From the NCBI GenBank assembly GCA_008692225.1, contig VICG01000016.1:1012001-1076000 (forward strand): a stretch of DNA of 64,000 nt. Reading direction: 5' to 3'. Below are positions 46,823 to 57,843 of this stretch, piece by piece. The stretch's first letter is position 1; every line of letters starts with the position of its first letter. Below the pieces are notes generated by a model. That model did no database searches. It was not told the origin of the DNA and was given only the letters and a program-made list of their open reading frames with translations. A program made the position numbers and the translations under genes. This DNA comes from Monilinia fructicola (taxonomy: Eukaryota > Ascomycota > Leotiomycetes > Helotiales > Sclerotiniaceae).

Positions 46823-49785
46823 TGATCAAATTTCCGGGTTCAACTTTCATTTTTGGGATCCTGGACAATCCAGGACTACCTAGATGTTACGAATGTCTCG
46901 TTTTGAGATTTTATGATGTGAGACCGAGTTCTTGCAGGATTGGCATAATGAGCAGCGATCTGAAGAACAATACATGAAAGCATAATCAATGCTATTGTAT
47001 TAAGGGATTTTCGATGTCTATATGGAGTTCTGGGGGTAATACGAAGGAAAACACAATACCTTGGACCATAATCTTGCGCCCAACATACCGTGTATAATAC
47101 CAAAACATCAATAAAAAAGCATGATATTCGACTGCTCCTCCATGAAAACTTGCGATTTCTCCCCTGGCTATATCAGATGGCATCTACCTTCCTTCATCCC
47201 TAACGCTGAACGATCCGGTACTTTGGATATCAGATATCTAACGAATATGATTCTTTGTATGTACCGTTGACGGTGATACCTCTAGCTCTTAAAATCTCAA
47301 CGGATTCATGACTTTCACCTACAGTCTATTTCGTCCCTTTACCTTCCTCTCAACTTCCTCCTGCGTATTTAAATGTCTATCCAAAGCTCCTCATAAGTCT
47401 AGGTATTTATCCCACCACATGTCCTGCCTCCTCTTATCCCTTCTGCTCTTCCATCCCCCAAATAACCACCACCTCCCAGAATTGCCCCATCGCATTCGTG
47501 TCTCTTTCAGCATACAAAAATACCACTAAGTGGAATCCCGTCGAAATCTGTGCCCAGCCACTCGTTTCGCGGGAGGTTGACCATTCCTCTTGCTCTTCTT
47601 GCGTCGGGTACAGGGTTAGATCTTTTTAGCTTCGTAGCTTCTCTTTCGGCTTTCGATACTTTTTTCACTGCGCGGGGAGGGGAGAGTCGGGTTTCAATTT
47701 CTCATCTTTACATCCTTGTAGATCGATGTATTGGCTATTGCTCATCAAGCCACTGCTGGACTTGCTCCGTCTAGAAACTAGCATCGCGGGTGTCTTCAAG
47801 GTTCAAGAGATGTTCACAATCTAGACGGATTGTTCGTTTCCTTTCGTTTCATTTCATTTCATTTCACGTTTATCCTTATTCTTGATATTATCCACCATCT
47901 GCGCCGATGTCGCGTTCACAGACTCGACGTCTCGGTCGCGGGGTGTGCGGAGGATAAAGAAACTTCGGCACTCCCCTCCCCGACGAACATAGCATCGCGA
48001 TTCCCATGCTTTTGTTGTGGGAGGCTAGGGTAGGGCTCTTGGTCCACCCAGTCCCTATACACGACTGAGGCATGGAAGTCGCCGTCCCGCCCAGGAGCTC
48101 GCGTTCGATCGGCACCCGCTTGTTCCCGTCTGACATCGGCGGGGTATACAGTCGAGCGCTTCATGTCGTTTCCTCATCTTCGATGAAGTGGTCCCGATCG
48201 AAAGGTTCGGGCCGAGCGGGCGTCATCGTAGAGCTGTGGGGCGCGTCGCAACGCTGTATTTTAGATGTCGCTTGAGAGGTGTGGGGCACGATGATGGGAA
48301 GCGCCCGGCACTGGTGCTTGAGATTGAACCGCATCATGCTCTCCTGCACCGGAGTAGCTGGCTGGCTCGTCCGCCCTCACCATCTACTTACTTCCTCTCA
48401 CTCGTTATCTTCTACGCTGCGTCCGCTCGTGGGACGCGTCCGCCGGGATACGCTTGTGAATCCAGGGGAAGCGAGTGCTCGTTGAGACGTCCGGGATGAT
48501 GAATCGATCCAGAGAGGTAAGACTTTGATTTTCGAGCGCGGAGTTGACAACACGTCTTTGTCCATTGTGCTTCGTCGGTATCCTGCACTCGGCGGAGCTT
48601 GTGACGGACGCCGTGGTCATCTCATCGCCCATGGAGCGAAGGCTCGCGGGCACATGATAGCTATTATAGAGGGGGAGTGGCTGATAGCTGTCGATCGTAT
48701 ACGCGATTACTCCTGCAATATACCCGAGTCAGGTCCCCTTGACAATTGACGCAGTGGATATCTGTTGCTGTCCACCGGAAAGGAGCAACTCCCATCCACT
48801 CCAATATCATCAGCACTTGAACTTTCCGGAGCTGCGTCAGGAGCATCAACGCAGATGTATGACGGCCTTATCACTAGAGGATACATTGCCAATACGTAAA
48901 CCGGATACTGCTGAGATTTCCTCCGCTATGCTGGCCTAGGATGATGCGCGCGATTATTTTGAATATCAAGCCCGAGGATGTGGACGTGTGATGATCTCGT
49001 GGCAAATAGATCAAAGTTGGCGAAGACATACTCATTGCTACTTGTAGGTGCTCGTGCTGCCCGGGAGTAATCACATCAATACGCTGGTATGCATAAGACC
49101 CATCATCGTAGATTTTGCAAAGATTTGCAGTGGACAGGTATCTTCCCTAAAAGTGGAACATGCAACAGGAGAAGTATGATGGGCCGCTTCTCCCTTATCT
49201 TGGCGTCCTGATTTGAGTCCCTCCTGGCTGCACGAGTACCTACAAGTAGTGATGAATGCATATGATGCGGGGCGAGGGTGGGTCTCGCTTATGAGACAAG
49301 TTTAGAACAGGGGAGAGATCGTTACGACAGTTGCTCTGTAAGACGCTTGGAAAATCAGGACGAGTACTTGTACTATTCGCGAGGATATCTCACGCTTTTG
49401 CTCAACATGAAAGTTGTACAAATAACCTCATCCACATTATTTACCGCATATTTCTGAGGAATTGCCATCCAGCTACCTCGACTTCCATCTGATAGATAGA
49501 TGCGTTCGCATATCTGTACTTGATGAGCAGGCCTGAACAAACATCCAGGCTGTTCGAAACACATGGAATAACTGTCTCTTGCATGGTTTTGAGACCCGTG
49601 TTAATATATTATCTTTTAGAAAACTTATGATGGCTATCTTTTTCTAGCGTTTATTGTTAAAGCGCTTGACTGATATGTTTGTTACCTGTGATACATTGCT
49701 CCTCTCACTTAGCTATCTAGTATCCCACCCCTGGCCCGTTTTATATTTTCGAAGTTCGGTTTCCAGATTTTGCTGCGATTTCATA
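46823..49785. other. Intergenic region with a GC-rich block
   Basis: From 46823 to 47800 no gene is seen. From about 47880 to 48950 the sequence is GC-richer than its surroundings, with overlapping open stretches on both strands, among them minus-strand TMTPARPEPFDRDHFIEDEE near 48175 and LTSLDRFIIPDVSTSTRFPW near 48500. They do not join into one frame, and I recognise no family. A decayed gene is possible. From 48950 to 49785 nothing is recognised. Confidence 0.4.
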
Positions 49786-50810
49786 TTAGCCACTTACTAA
49801 TGCCCACTTTCTATTCAACAACTCACCCTCCATTTCCTTTCTCTTGGCCTCAAACCGTTCAAATGGTGCCCCATCAACAAATCTTTCAGCCAAAGCATCG
49901 ATGGAATTAAACACCGCCAATATCCTCGAATCTCGCAATGGCAAATTCTGTAACCTCTTCATCTCCATCATACTTTTTCCATCATTGAACTTCGACATCT
50001 CCTCTAAATATTCAATCACCTTCCCCTCAAAACCTTCTTCCTCAAAAATCTGGTTAGCAATCCCAAATGATAATATCTCATCCGCATTAAGCTTTCTTCC
50101 AAACATAAGAAATTCATTAGCACGATGAACCCCCATAGACTGGGTAAGTGTGATGGCCGAACCACCTTCCGGGGCTAAGCCGAGGGCCGAGAATGGAGTT
50201 TCGAGATACGTCGAAGTAGATGCGAGGACGATATCGGCGACTCCGGGGAACCATGCTGCGCCGGCACCCACCGCCGGACCATTCAAGGCGAGGACAAAAA
50301 CCTTGGTATGATCGATTATCGAACGCATGAGTTCGAGACCTGCATCGTTAGATATTTGGAGTGACTACGAGGGGGATATCGCGGCTCACAGGGGCTAAGT
50401 TTGACAAGATATGCTAATTTCTTCTCCGCCACACTGACGTTCGTCTTCGCGCCTGACAATTCTCCATCCTCTACATGTCATATGTCAGCACACCATGAAG
50501 CCGCTCATTACCCAGCGCACGCACTTCTAACATCTGCCCCGGCGCAAAAAGTATCTTCCTTCGCCGGTTAATACCGTAAATACAGTATCGGGATGCTCAT
50601 TTAGTTCTCGGAGAGCAGCAATGGTTTCGGGAACTAAGCTTCCTCCTAAAGAGTTTAGAGCTTGGGGACGATTAAACTGGTTATCTATTAACAATGTTTT
50701 GTACCGTGAATCTCACGGTGTCTTGCCTTGACGATCCCGATTTTATTCTTGATTGTGACGATGATGTCTTTGTAGTTGTTGTTGATGTTGCTATGGCTGT
50801 TGTTAGACAT
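49786..50810 (-). CDS. Enoyl-CoA hydratase/isomerase family protein (one frameshift)
   Basis: A crotonase-fold enzyme, probably a delta3,delta2-enoyl-CoA isomerase or hydratase of fatty-acid beta-oxidation. Exons: 50810-50727, 50676-50525, 50470-50390 and 50339-49786, about 289 residues. Motifs: IGIVKFNRPQALNSLGG, VFTVLTGEGRYFCAGADVR (oxyanion-hole block), VFVLALNGPAVGAGAAWF, ADIVLASTSTYLETPFSALG, LAPEGGSAITLTQSMG and ANEFLMFGRKLNADEILSFG. The frame breaks at the A5 run 50546-50550, within RYF|CAGADV, by one extra base. Intron 1 uses a GC donor (GCAAGA, 50726), which restores the conserved VKFNRPQ junction. The C-terminus reads NRKWALVSG, without a clear peroxisomal SKL signal. Family call firm; exact reaction inferred. 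Confidence 0.85.
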
Positions 50811-51844
50811 GGTGTTGAGTACGTTGCTGATTGGTATTCACTGATCGGATAGACGGGCGGTTTTATGCAATAGCTCGGATCAACCAGACAACTTGTTTCA
50901 AGAGAATAATGCGATTGAGTTGTCAAGTCTTTTTGTATGAAAGTATGGTCGGAGATTTGCAAAAGATTAGTTTTGGAGTAAGGTCAGGAGGTGGCGAAGA
51001 TGCTTGGCAGTAAGCTTGTTAACCGCGGTGAACCCAAAGGCCGAGGACTGGTCCGAGGCATTTATTGACAAGCTTGACTAGAACCTTTTGTCGATCTACG
51101 TCGGTGATATATATATACGAAGTAGTTTTGAAAAGTATCAATCATCATACGGGCGGCATTGAATCATTTCTATTCTCAATCATCCTCTATTTTCATTTAG
51201 TCTTATATGTCGCCGTAGGCTTTGAGCAGGAGAGTCTGGAGAACTGGACTGAACATACGACTAGCGATGTTGAAATAGAAGATCCAAAGCCGAGTCCATC
51301 AATATCATCAATCTTTTAAATCAGCGATAACCCCAACTAGGTGTCGACTACAAGTGCATGCAAGATGGTATAAAAGATAAACAAGAAGTACTTTACGCAG
51401 TTGTTTGCTTTAGATCCTCTTCCATAATATGAACACTCTGCCACCCACACGGCAATAGTCGGCTCTCCATGATCGGCTCTCCATGGATCGGCCGCCTGGT
51501 TCTGACTGTTACTCCACACCCGAGAGAGAAATCGAGCCCACCAGGCCCACACTATCCGTCCGGAACGCAACGCAACGCTTCCCAGATCCCTCCTCTATCC
51601 TTTCAACAAACATAAGGTTGCCCATCTGCAAATCACGATATCCCGACGAAGCGATGACAGTATCCGTGGATTTGAAACGGTTATAAGTTACAACCTTGGC
51701 TGAGAGGCAACTCATCATCAAGAATTATAGATAGCAGGACAAACTATCCATCAAGTTACTCAAGCGAGTACAAAGCAGGCCAATAACCAACCGTATGCAG
51801 GCAGACCCACCCCAGTACTACTCTACGGAGTGTAAACCATTAGA
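50811..51844. other. Intergenic region upstream of the isomerase gene
   Basis: No supported gene. Open stretches near 51065-51319 and 51337-51721 show no domain. It borders the AT-rich inverted repeat. Confidence 0.5.
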
Positions 51845-52569
51845 GACATTTAGAAAACTATCAAAAGTTTCGAATAAAGGAATTTATAATAGCGATCAAT
51901 TAATTATTAAAACAAATCCTAAAAGAGCAATTATAAAATCTTTAGATCTACTTTATATTCCTCGATTTTAAGAAATATAAAGTAAAGCTTCGTTTTTATT
52001 AAATTAACTTAATATAGTGAAAAAAGAAAGCTAATTATATAATTAACGAATAAATAATTATATACTTTAATACCTTAAAAATGAATTTATACTATACTAT
52101 TTGTATACCTACTAATTAAAAGAATATTAAAACTACCTAGGTAGTTAAATGTCTTTTAATAAAAATATTATATTTATAAAACTATACCTATTATAGAAAT
52201 TATAAAAATAAAAATAATAACTAATTAAATATCTCTATTCCTTTCTTATATTATAATTAAACCCTAGATATTTTAAAAATATAGAGTATAATACTAAGTA
52301 ATCTATTATATTCGAGTATATATAATAACTAGGGTTATCTAATTTATATATTTCATTTAATAAATATATATTTTAATATTATAATAATTTTTTAACGTTA
52401 TTAAAATATTATATTAAGTTAATTATATATATAAATTAACTTTTTCTATTTGATAAGATTATTAGAATAAAAAAAAGTAGAAGAAAATTTAAGGAATTCT
52501 AAATGAGAATAAGAATTTACTTTTATAAAAGATCCTTAATAAATTATATTAGTTTAACTAATTAGATTA

Positions 52570-52731
52570 TATAACGAATATTATATGCCTTAAGCATATA
52601 ATATCTCATTATACTAAGCGATACTATATATAAAAGAGATCTCTAAGTCCCTTAAAAATCTCTTCTCTTTTTAGCTTTCTTATTCTAGTTAATTAATCTC
52701 TATTAACTCGCTCTAATATATAATCGTAATA
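52570..52731 (-). mobile_element. LTR-like 162-bp module, heavily RIP-mutated copy
   Basis: It is the reverse complement of the module at 52831-52992 and has exactly the same length. I count about 33 differences; about 30 are C-to-T or G-to-A in this copy. Its ends read TATAACG...CGTAATA where the other copy has TGTGACG...CGTGACA. Confidence 0.7.
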
Positions 52732-52830
52732 AGATTTAATTATTTTATTTAATATATTATAGATGAATATTTAATTAATTAAAAGATAAAGAACGAATAT
52801 CTCTATTAATTAGTTTAAGTAAGTAATATT

Positions 52831-52992
52831 TGTCACGATCACATACTAGAGCGAATCAATAGAGGTCAGTTAACTAGAATAAGAAAGCTAAGGAGGGAAG
52901 AGATCTCTAGGGAACCTAGAGATCTCTTATATGTACAGTATCGCTTAGCGTGATGAGATATCACGTGCCTAAGGCACGTGATATTCGTCACA
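52831..52992 (+). mobile_element. LTR-like 162-bp module (solo-LTR candidate), better preserved
   Basis: It begins TGTCACGATC and ends TTCGTCACA (TG...CA). It is flanked on both sides by ATATT (52826-52830, 52993-52997), which looks like a 5-bp target-site duplication. Inside is the perfect palindrome ATATCACGTGCC/GGCACGTGATAT at 52959-52984. No retrotransposon coding sequence is nearby. The solo-LTR reading is an inference from ends and flanks. Confidence 0.6.
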
Positions 52993-53705
52993 ATATTATT
53001 AGTTAAGAATATAAATATAACGAGGAACGAGGAATAGAGGGGTTAATTAAAATAATATAATTATTTATAAAGAGAAAAGGAAAGGATTAAAGATCCTTTC
53101 CGTTTAAATACTAGCTTATCTAGTTATATAACCTTATTAGAAAGGCCACTTCCTAATAATAAATAGATTTTAAAGGTATACTTAGTAAGTATTAAGAACT
53201 TTTTAAAGGTATATTTAATAAGCATTAAAGAATTTTCTTAATCATTAGAGATATTTAATTACTTTTTATTTTTATTTTATAGTTTATATAATAGACATAG
53301 TCGATGAATATAAAAATCCTATTAAAAGACATTTAGCTAATTTTAATACTTTTTAAATTAGTGTATATATAATTAGAATAGCTTTAAATTAGTAATATAT
53401 ATAAATAGAATAGTATATTTATATAAGTATTTATATAAATAGTATAGCATATAACGATTTTTAAGGCATTAAGGCATATATTCGTTCGTTGGTTATATAA
53501 TCAACTCCTCTTTTTCGCTATAATAGGTTAATTTAATAAAAATAAAGCTTTACTTTATATTTATTAAAATAAATGAATATAAAGTGAGTTAAAAGATTTT
53601 ATAATTGCTCTTTTAGAACTCGTTTTAATAATAAATTAATCGCTATTATAAATTCCTTTATTTAAAACTTTTAATAGTTACTTAAATTTATTCTTTTTCT
53701 TTTAA

Positions 53706-56161
53706 GCCATTCTTAATTTTTATTTAAAATATAATTAAATTTTACTTAAAATAAACTAAATATCTACTTTAAAATATATTAATATATATAGGTATATATT
53801 TAACGTAAATAATATTATATATTATAACGAAATTAACGAATTTCTATTATAAAAAAGTATTATAAAAATAATCTTAATAGTAATAAAGCTCTATAGGATA
53901 AGTTATTCCTTTAATAGTTTAATAGCGAAAAGAAGCGTTCTGTAAAGCGATATAGTAATTAATTATTACTTCGTATTTTGTAATGAGGGATGGGGAACAG
54001 AGGGGTCAACTGAAATATTATAGTTATTTATTAACAGCCCATGGCCAACCGTAATACCGTCCTACAGTTTCTGATTGTTCTTCTCTACAGTCTCTGTATT
54101 AAGACTCACTGTTGTCTTGATGTCTATCTGAGTTTAGATGCGTATATATGACTTCGCTTCTTTCTTGTATAGGTACTAGTAATTAAGATGATGTTCAGGT
54201 CGCATATAGCCTGAGGGTACCATCTTTATAGCAATAGTAAGGTTAGTTCTACTGTAGTAACTAATACTGTAGTGAACTCATAATCGATTTGATCTAGCTA
54301 CAGCTGTTTATAGCAATATGTTAACGATAATTATATACACCTGGACAATCCCTTCACCTCCTTAAATAGCGTATTATATATATAATAATAATAAAAGCCG
54401 TCGAGCGTCCATATCGAAAAATCTCTCTGGCTACTCTATTAAGTCCAAGATGACTCTCAAATATAATAACATCAGCTTCAAAATACTTGTATCAAGATTA
54501 ATATCCCATTCTCAATCCCACTCCCACTCCAACTCTTCAATCTCACTTCACGTTAACATCACCAACTTCACTTTAATACCATCATTAGCTGATCAAAGGT
54601 AATCATTTGAACCTTTTTCATTTTCTCACAGTGAATCAATCCCATTTCGTCAAAAAATTGCTTTTCCCCCTTCGCTTTTCCCCCCTTCGCTTTTATCCCC
54701 CTATAGCTAATTATTTTATCGAAAGCGCCCCCCTTTTTTACGCTAACGTATTAATCACTTGACTTTCCGAATGAATAGCTTCAATACTAATAACGATGAC
54801 GATACTGATGATGATACTGGTTCTAATGAATGTGCGATATGCTTGAATACGTTTCAATGAATCGGGGCATCGTAATATGCTTGAATGATTAAGCCTAGCT
54901 CAATATATCAAGATCAATAGAACGAGCTCTAAAAAACATGAAAAAAAAAAGAAACAAAATGGTGGACTGCTAGTGCTAACTCCTGTTTGTGTAAATAATA
55001 CTGCCAGTTGCCCATGCTCGGACGAAATGCCATATGTGGCGTGCGGCAAAGTGCCATATTTTTGGTACTCGACGGTAGGGGAGGGGAAGTGCATCATTGT
55101 AAGGAGAGCGCACTCGATGGTAGGCCCACGGTAGAGATACGATAACTCAATCCGGTGGTTGGATGTTCATTAGCTATTGGTGAAATGCGGTTTATCGTCC
55201 CCCCGAGACGAGGGAGATGACGGCGATCGGGGTGCCACGAGGGGTGCTGAGCCCCGGCGCTTGCGAAATAGTATCTCCTTGCACCATGCAGCGGAGAACG
55301 TAGATGAGATGCGAGGAGATGGTCAGTGTGCGTCAAATATGGCCGAGAAGCGATGAACGGCATGGGAAATCACCAAAGCGGAGTTGATCCATCGCAGATG
55401 AACAGACAACTAGCGGCGTGAGAGCTCTAATATTTTACCTAATTTCACGTCCATCGATTGAAGTTCGCTTCATCTGGCTAAAAATCTCAAATAGAACCAG
55501 CTGTTTGGAAGGTCAGTTTCTGGGATTCTTTCCAGGGTTGTCAAAGGCTTGGAGAGATCATCAAGGTTCATATATTAGTGCGCTATTTTGATTATGCGAA
55601 TTCCTATTGAACATTTAAAAGGGTCCTAGGATGCCTCCGTGGCCAACACTCACTTGCAAAATGCCAGAGTCCTCTCTTATAAATTCTAAATTCCATTTGC
55701 ATTAACGCTAAACGAAAACTTTTGAAAATCTACCCAGATATAGCGCCAGAATTAGTCCGAGATAAAACTCATCAGGTATCTTTTGAAAGAGTTGTTCAGA
55801 TGACAGTAGAATAATGTGAAGTGGGTATCTAGTTTGGCATAACACCGAGTGAGTAAACAAATCCATGTTTACGAAAAGAAGAAAAGTGAGACCGAACGAT
55901 GAGAGCGAGAGATTGTTGAAAAAAAAGGCGCAAACCTTTGGGTGAGGAGCAATGGTGGTATGTCATTTGAATATACGGGGGATGATCGTGGTATTGTAGA
56001 AGAAAAATAGTAGGCGCATGAAGTCGTGATATATACGTCGATGGACCGAATCGCTTCTCGCTTGCGATAATTTGGCGAAGCGGCGAGGTTGGTTGTTGGC
56101 TTGATATAGTCTGAAGTGTTGAGATGGCTCAAGTGCTTGAGGAGAAACATAGGCCATCAAT
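53706..56161. other. AT-rich repeat remnant and gene-poor sequence
   Basis: To about 53980 the sequence continues as AT-rich decayed repeat. At 53992-54030 a segment of normal composition is homologous to a RIP-mutated segment at 53031-53071. Two near-identical CCCTTCGCTTTT units lie near 54668-54700. From 54300 to 56161 no gene is supported. Confidence 0.45.
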
Positions 56162-57168
56162 CTAATTCTTCTTCATTCCTTTCTCATCCTTTGATTCACT
56201 GGGTTCCTTAATTTCTTCTTCTGAGACTTCTTCATCTTCTTCAGCCCACTGCTCTTCAAATTTGGAAGCTAAATAGGCATCGTATCCACCAGCTGCGCGA
56301 GTCTGTGATGCTTCCATAGCTTGTGCCATCCAATCCGAATCAAATCTTCCGTAGGTGCCATCTAACTTAAAGTCTGCGGCTGTAGTTGCAACTTCGTCTC
56401 CAGTCATTTGATCGAAAGGGTACGATTCGCCTTGGTCGATCATGGTTTGCTTAGCCATTGGATGGGAAATGACCGCCTAGTGAATGTCAGTGATAGCTGT
56501 AAAACATAGATTTATTTTGCTCACCTTGATATTTGCATCTTCTTGGAAGATAGGTGATTTGAAGTCAGACAGTAATTGGTCTACATCCGAGTACTTGTCT
56601 TGTTTTGCCTTCTTGCGACTACCGACAGCTGCAGCACCACGACGCTTCTTTGGGCCGCCTCCACGGAGATGGACCTTATCCTTCTCGCTTGGGTTGCCAC
56701 CACAGAGGCTAGGTGCTACCTTCTTGAGGACTGGCTTTGGTGCCCCTCGAGCGGAGGAAGCTTCAGGAAGGTGAGATTCTGGTTCAGTCCCTGTGTGAGG
56801 AGTGTTGAATGGCGTTGGGATGTATGCTTTGTTGGAGCAGGAGGACATCATGAAGTGACTACTAAGTGGCCGCTCGCCCGGAAATTGCTTCTTCTCCTGC
56901 ATCAAAAGGTTAGCCAACGATCTAAGTCTTTCGGCACGTGATTAGATGGATTCGTATCGACTCACTCTTTGTGCTGATAACACATACGGGCAATTGGGTC
57001 CAGCACCCCAATTGCCTCGTTGTAAGCCGCCGAAGAAGCGTCTGACACGGAAATTGGTGCCGCTACCACCGTGGTCTGGAGATCAATTCCAGAATCCACA
57101 GCCCCAAGAACAGGCGAGCTCGGTGGAGCAGCTGTCACCGGGACAGGGGGCAAACTACTGACAGCCAT
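56162..57168 (-). CDS. Hypothetical basic, probably nuclear protein
   Basis: Three exons (57168-56966, 56921-56525, 56476-56162), all phases consistent, 304 residues, no frame break. The N-terminus is Ala/Pro/Ser/Val-rich (MAVSSLPPVPVTAAPPSSP). The middle has YQHKESLANLLMQEKKQFPG and a cluster of basic residues (RGGGPKKRRGAAAVGSRKK) that looks like a nuclear localisation signal. The C-terminus has FDQMTGDEVATTAADFKLDG, YGRFDSDWMAQAMEASQTRA, then a very acidic tail (EEQWAEEDEEVSEEEIKEPS). I do not recognise the family. The splice model rests on a 44-bp intron and a continuous frame into LANLLMQ. Confidence 0.7.
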
Positions 57169-57843
57169 CAGCAACTTGGTAGAAAATGGTTGGGGGGAGA
57201 TAGAGATGAGAAGAAGTTAGAGAAGAAAATGAACAGGTCGTCGATCGCGAATTTCAATGGAATCTATAATTATAATAAAAGCCTTAGATAACAAAAGTTG
57301 AAGAATGAAACTTTTGCTTTTCAATAACGAAAGAGTTGAAAAGAAGGAAGAGAAGGGTTCGATCTTACAAGTTTCTCTTCTGAACTGAAAGTTGAATAGA
57401 ACTAATAAGGCAAATAGAAACTGATGAAGATGTTCCCTTAAGTACATAAATATCTCTTACAGCCTCAGCCTCGTTTGATGCGTCATTGGTAGCCTTGTGA
57501 CAGAAGGGGTAAGGTGTCATGTCGGTATCGGGAGGTAGTTTATCCGAGCCAGGATTCTGGACAGGTGACAGGGATTATCTGGAAATTGAATGGAACAGCT
57601 TTCGAAATCATTGAAGTGACATCCATCTAAGGTGAAGCATGTCTTTTGGACACTTCCACCTCTTCTTGAACAACAAATTCGTCGAACTTTATCTTTTGAA
57701 CGACTCTTTTTCTGTGGTGTTCTCAATATTGATTCAATCCTTCCACAATATATGTGACAAATGAATTAATATCAGAAAATAACACTTCATAAATCCATTC
57801 AACAAACATACCCTAGAGGAAGCTCAGGATACAAGCAGACAAG
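57169..57843. other. Divergent intergenic region upstream of SEC22
   Basis: Promoter-sized gap between two divergent genes. A 69-codon Cys-containing open stretch at 57517-57726 (minus strand) has no supporting start context or domain and is not called. Confidence 0.5.

Larger units (their letters stand above)
51845..53705. repeat. RIP-mutated 1.85-kb imperfect inverted repeat (palindrome)
   Basis: The left part from about 51850 and the right part ending about 53705 match as reverse complements. For example, AATTTATAATAGCG at 51881 pairs with CGCTATTATAAATT at 53641. AAGAGCAATTATAAAATCTT on the left pairs with the AAGATTTTATAATTGCTCTT block on the right. The 162-bp modules at 52570-52731 and 52831-52992 are also placed symmetrically around about 52780. 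The block is extremely AT-rich and has no coding capacity. It is best read as a repeat inverted on itself and then mutated by RIP. Confidence 0.75.
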
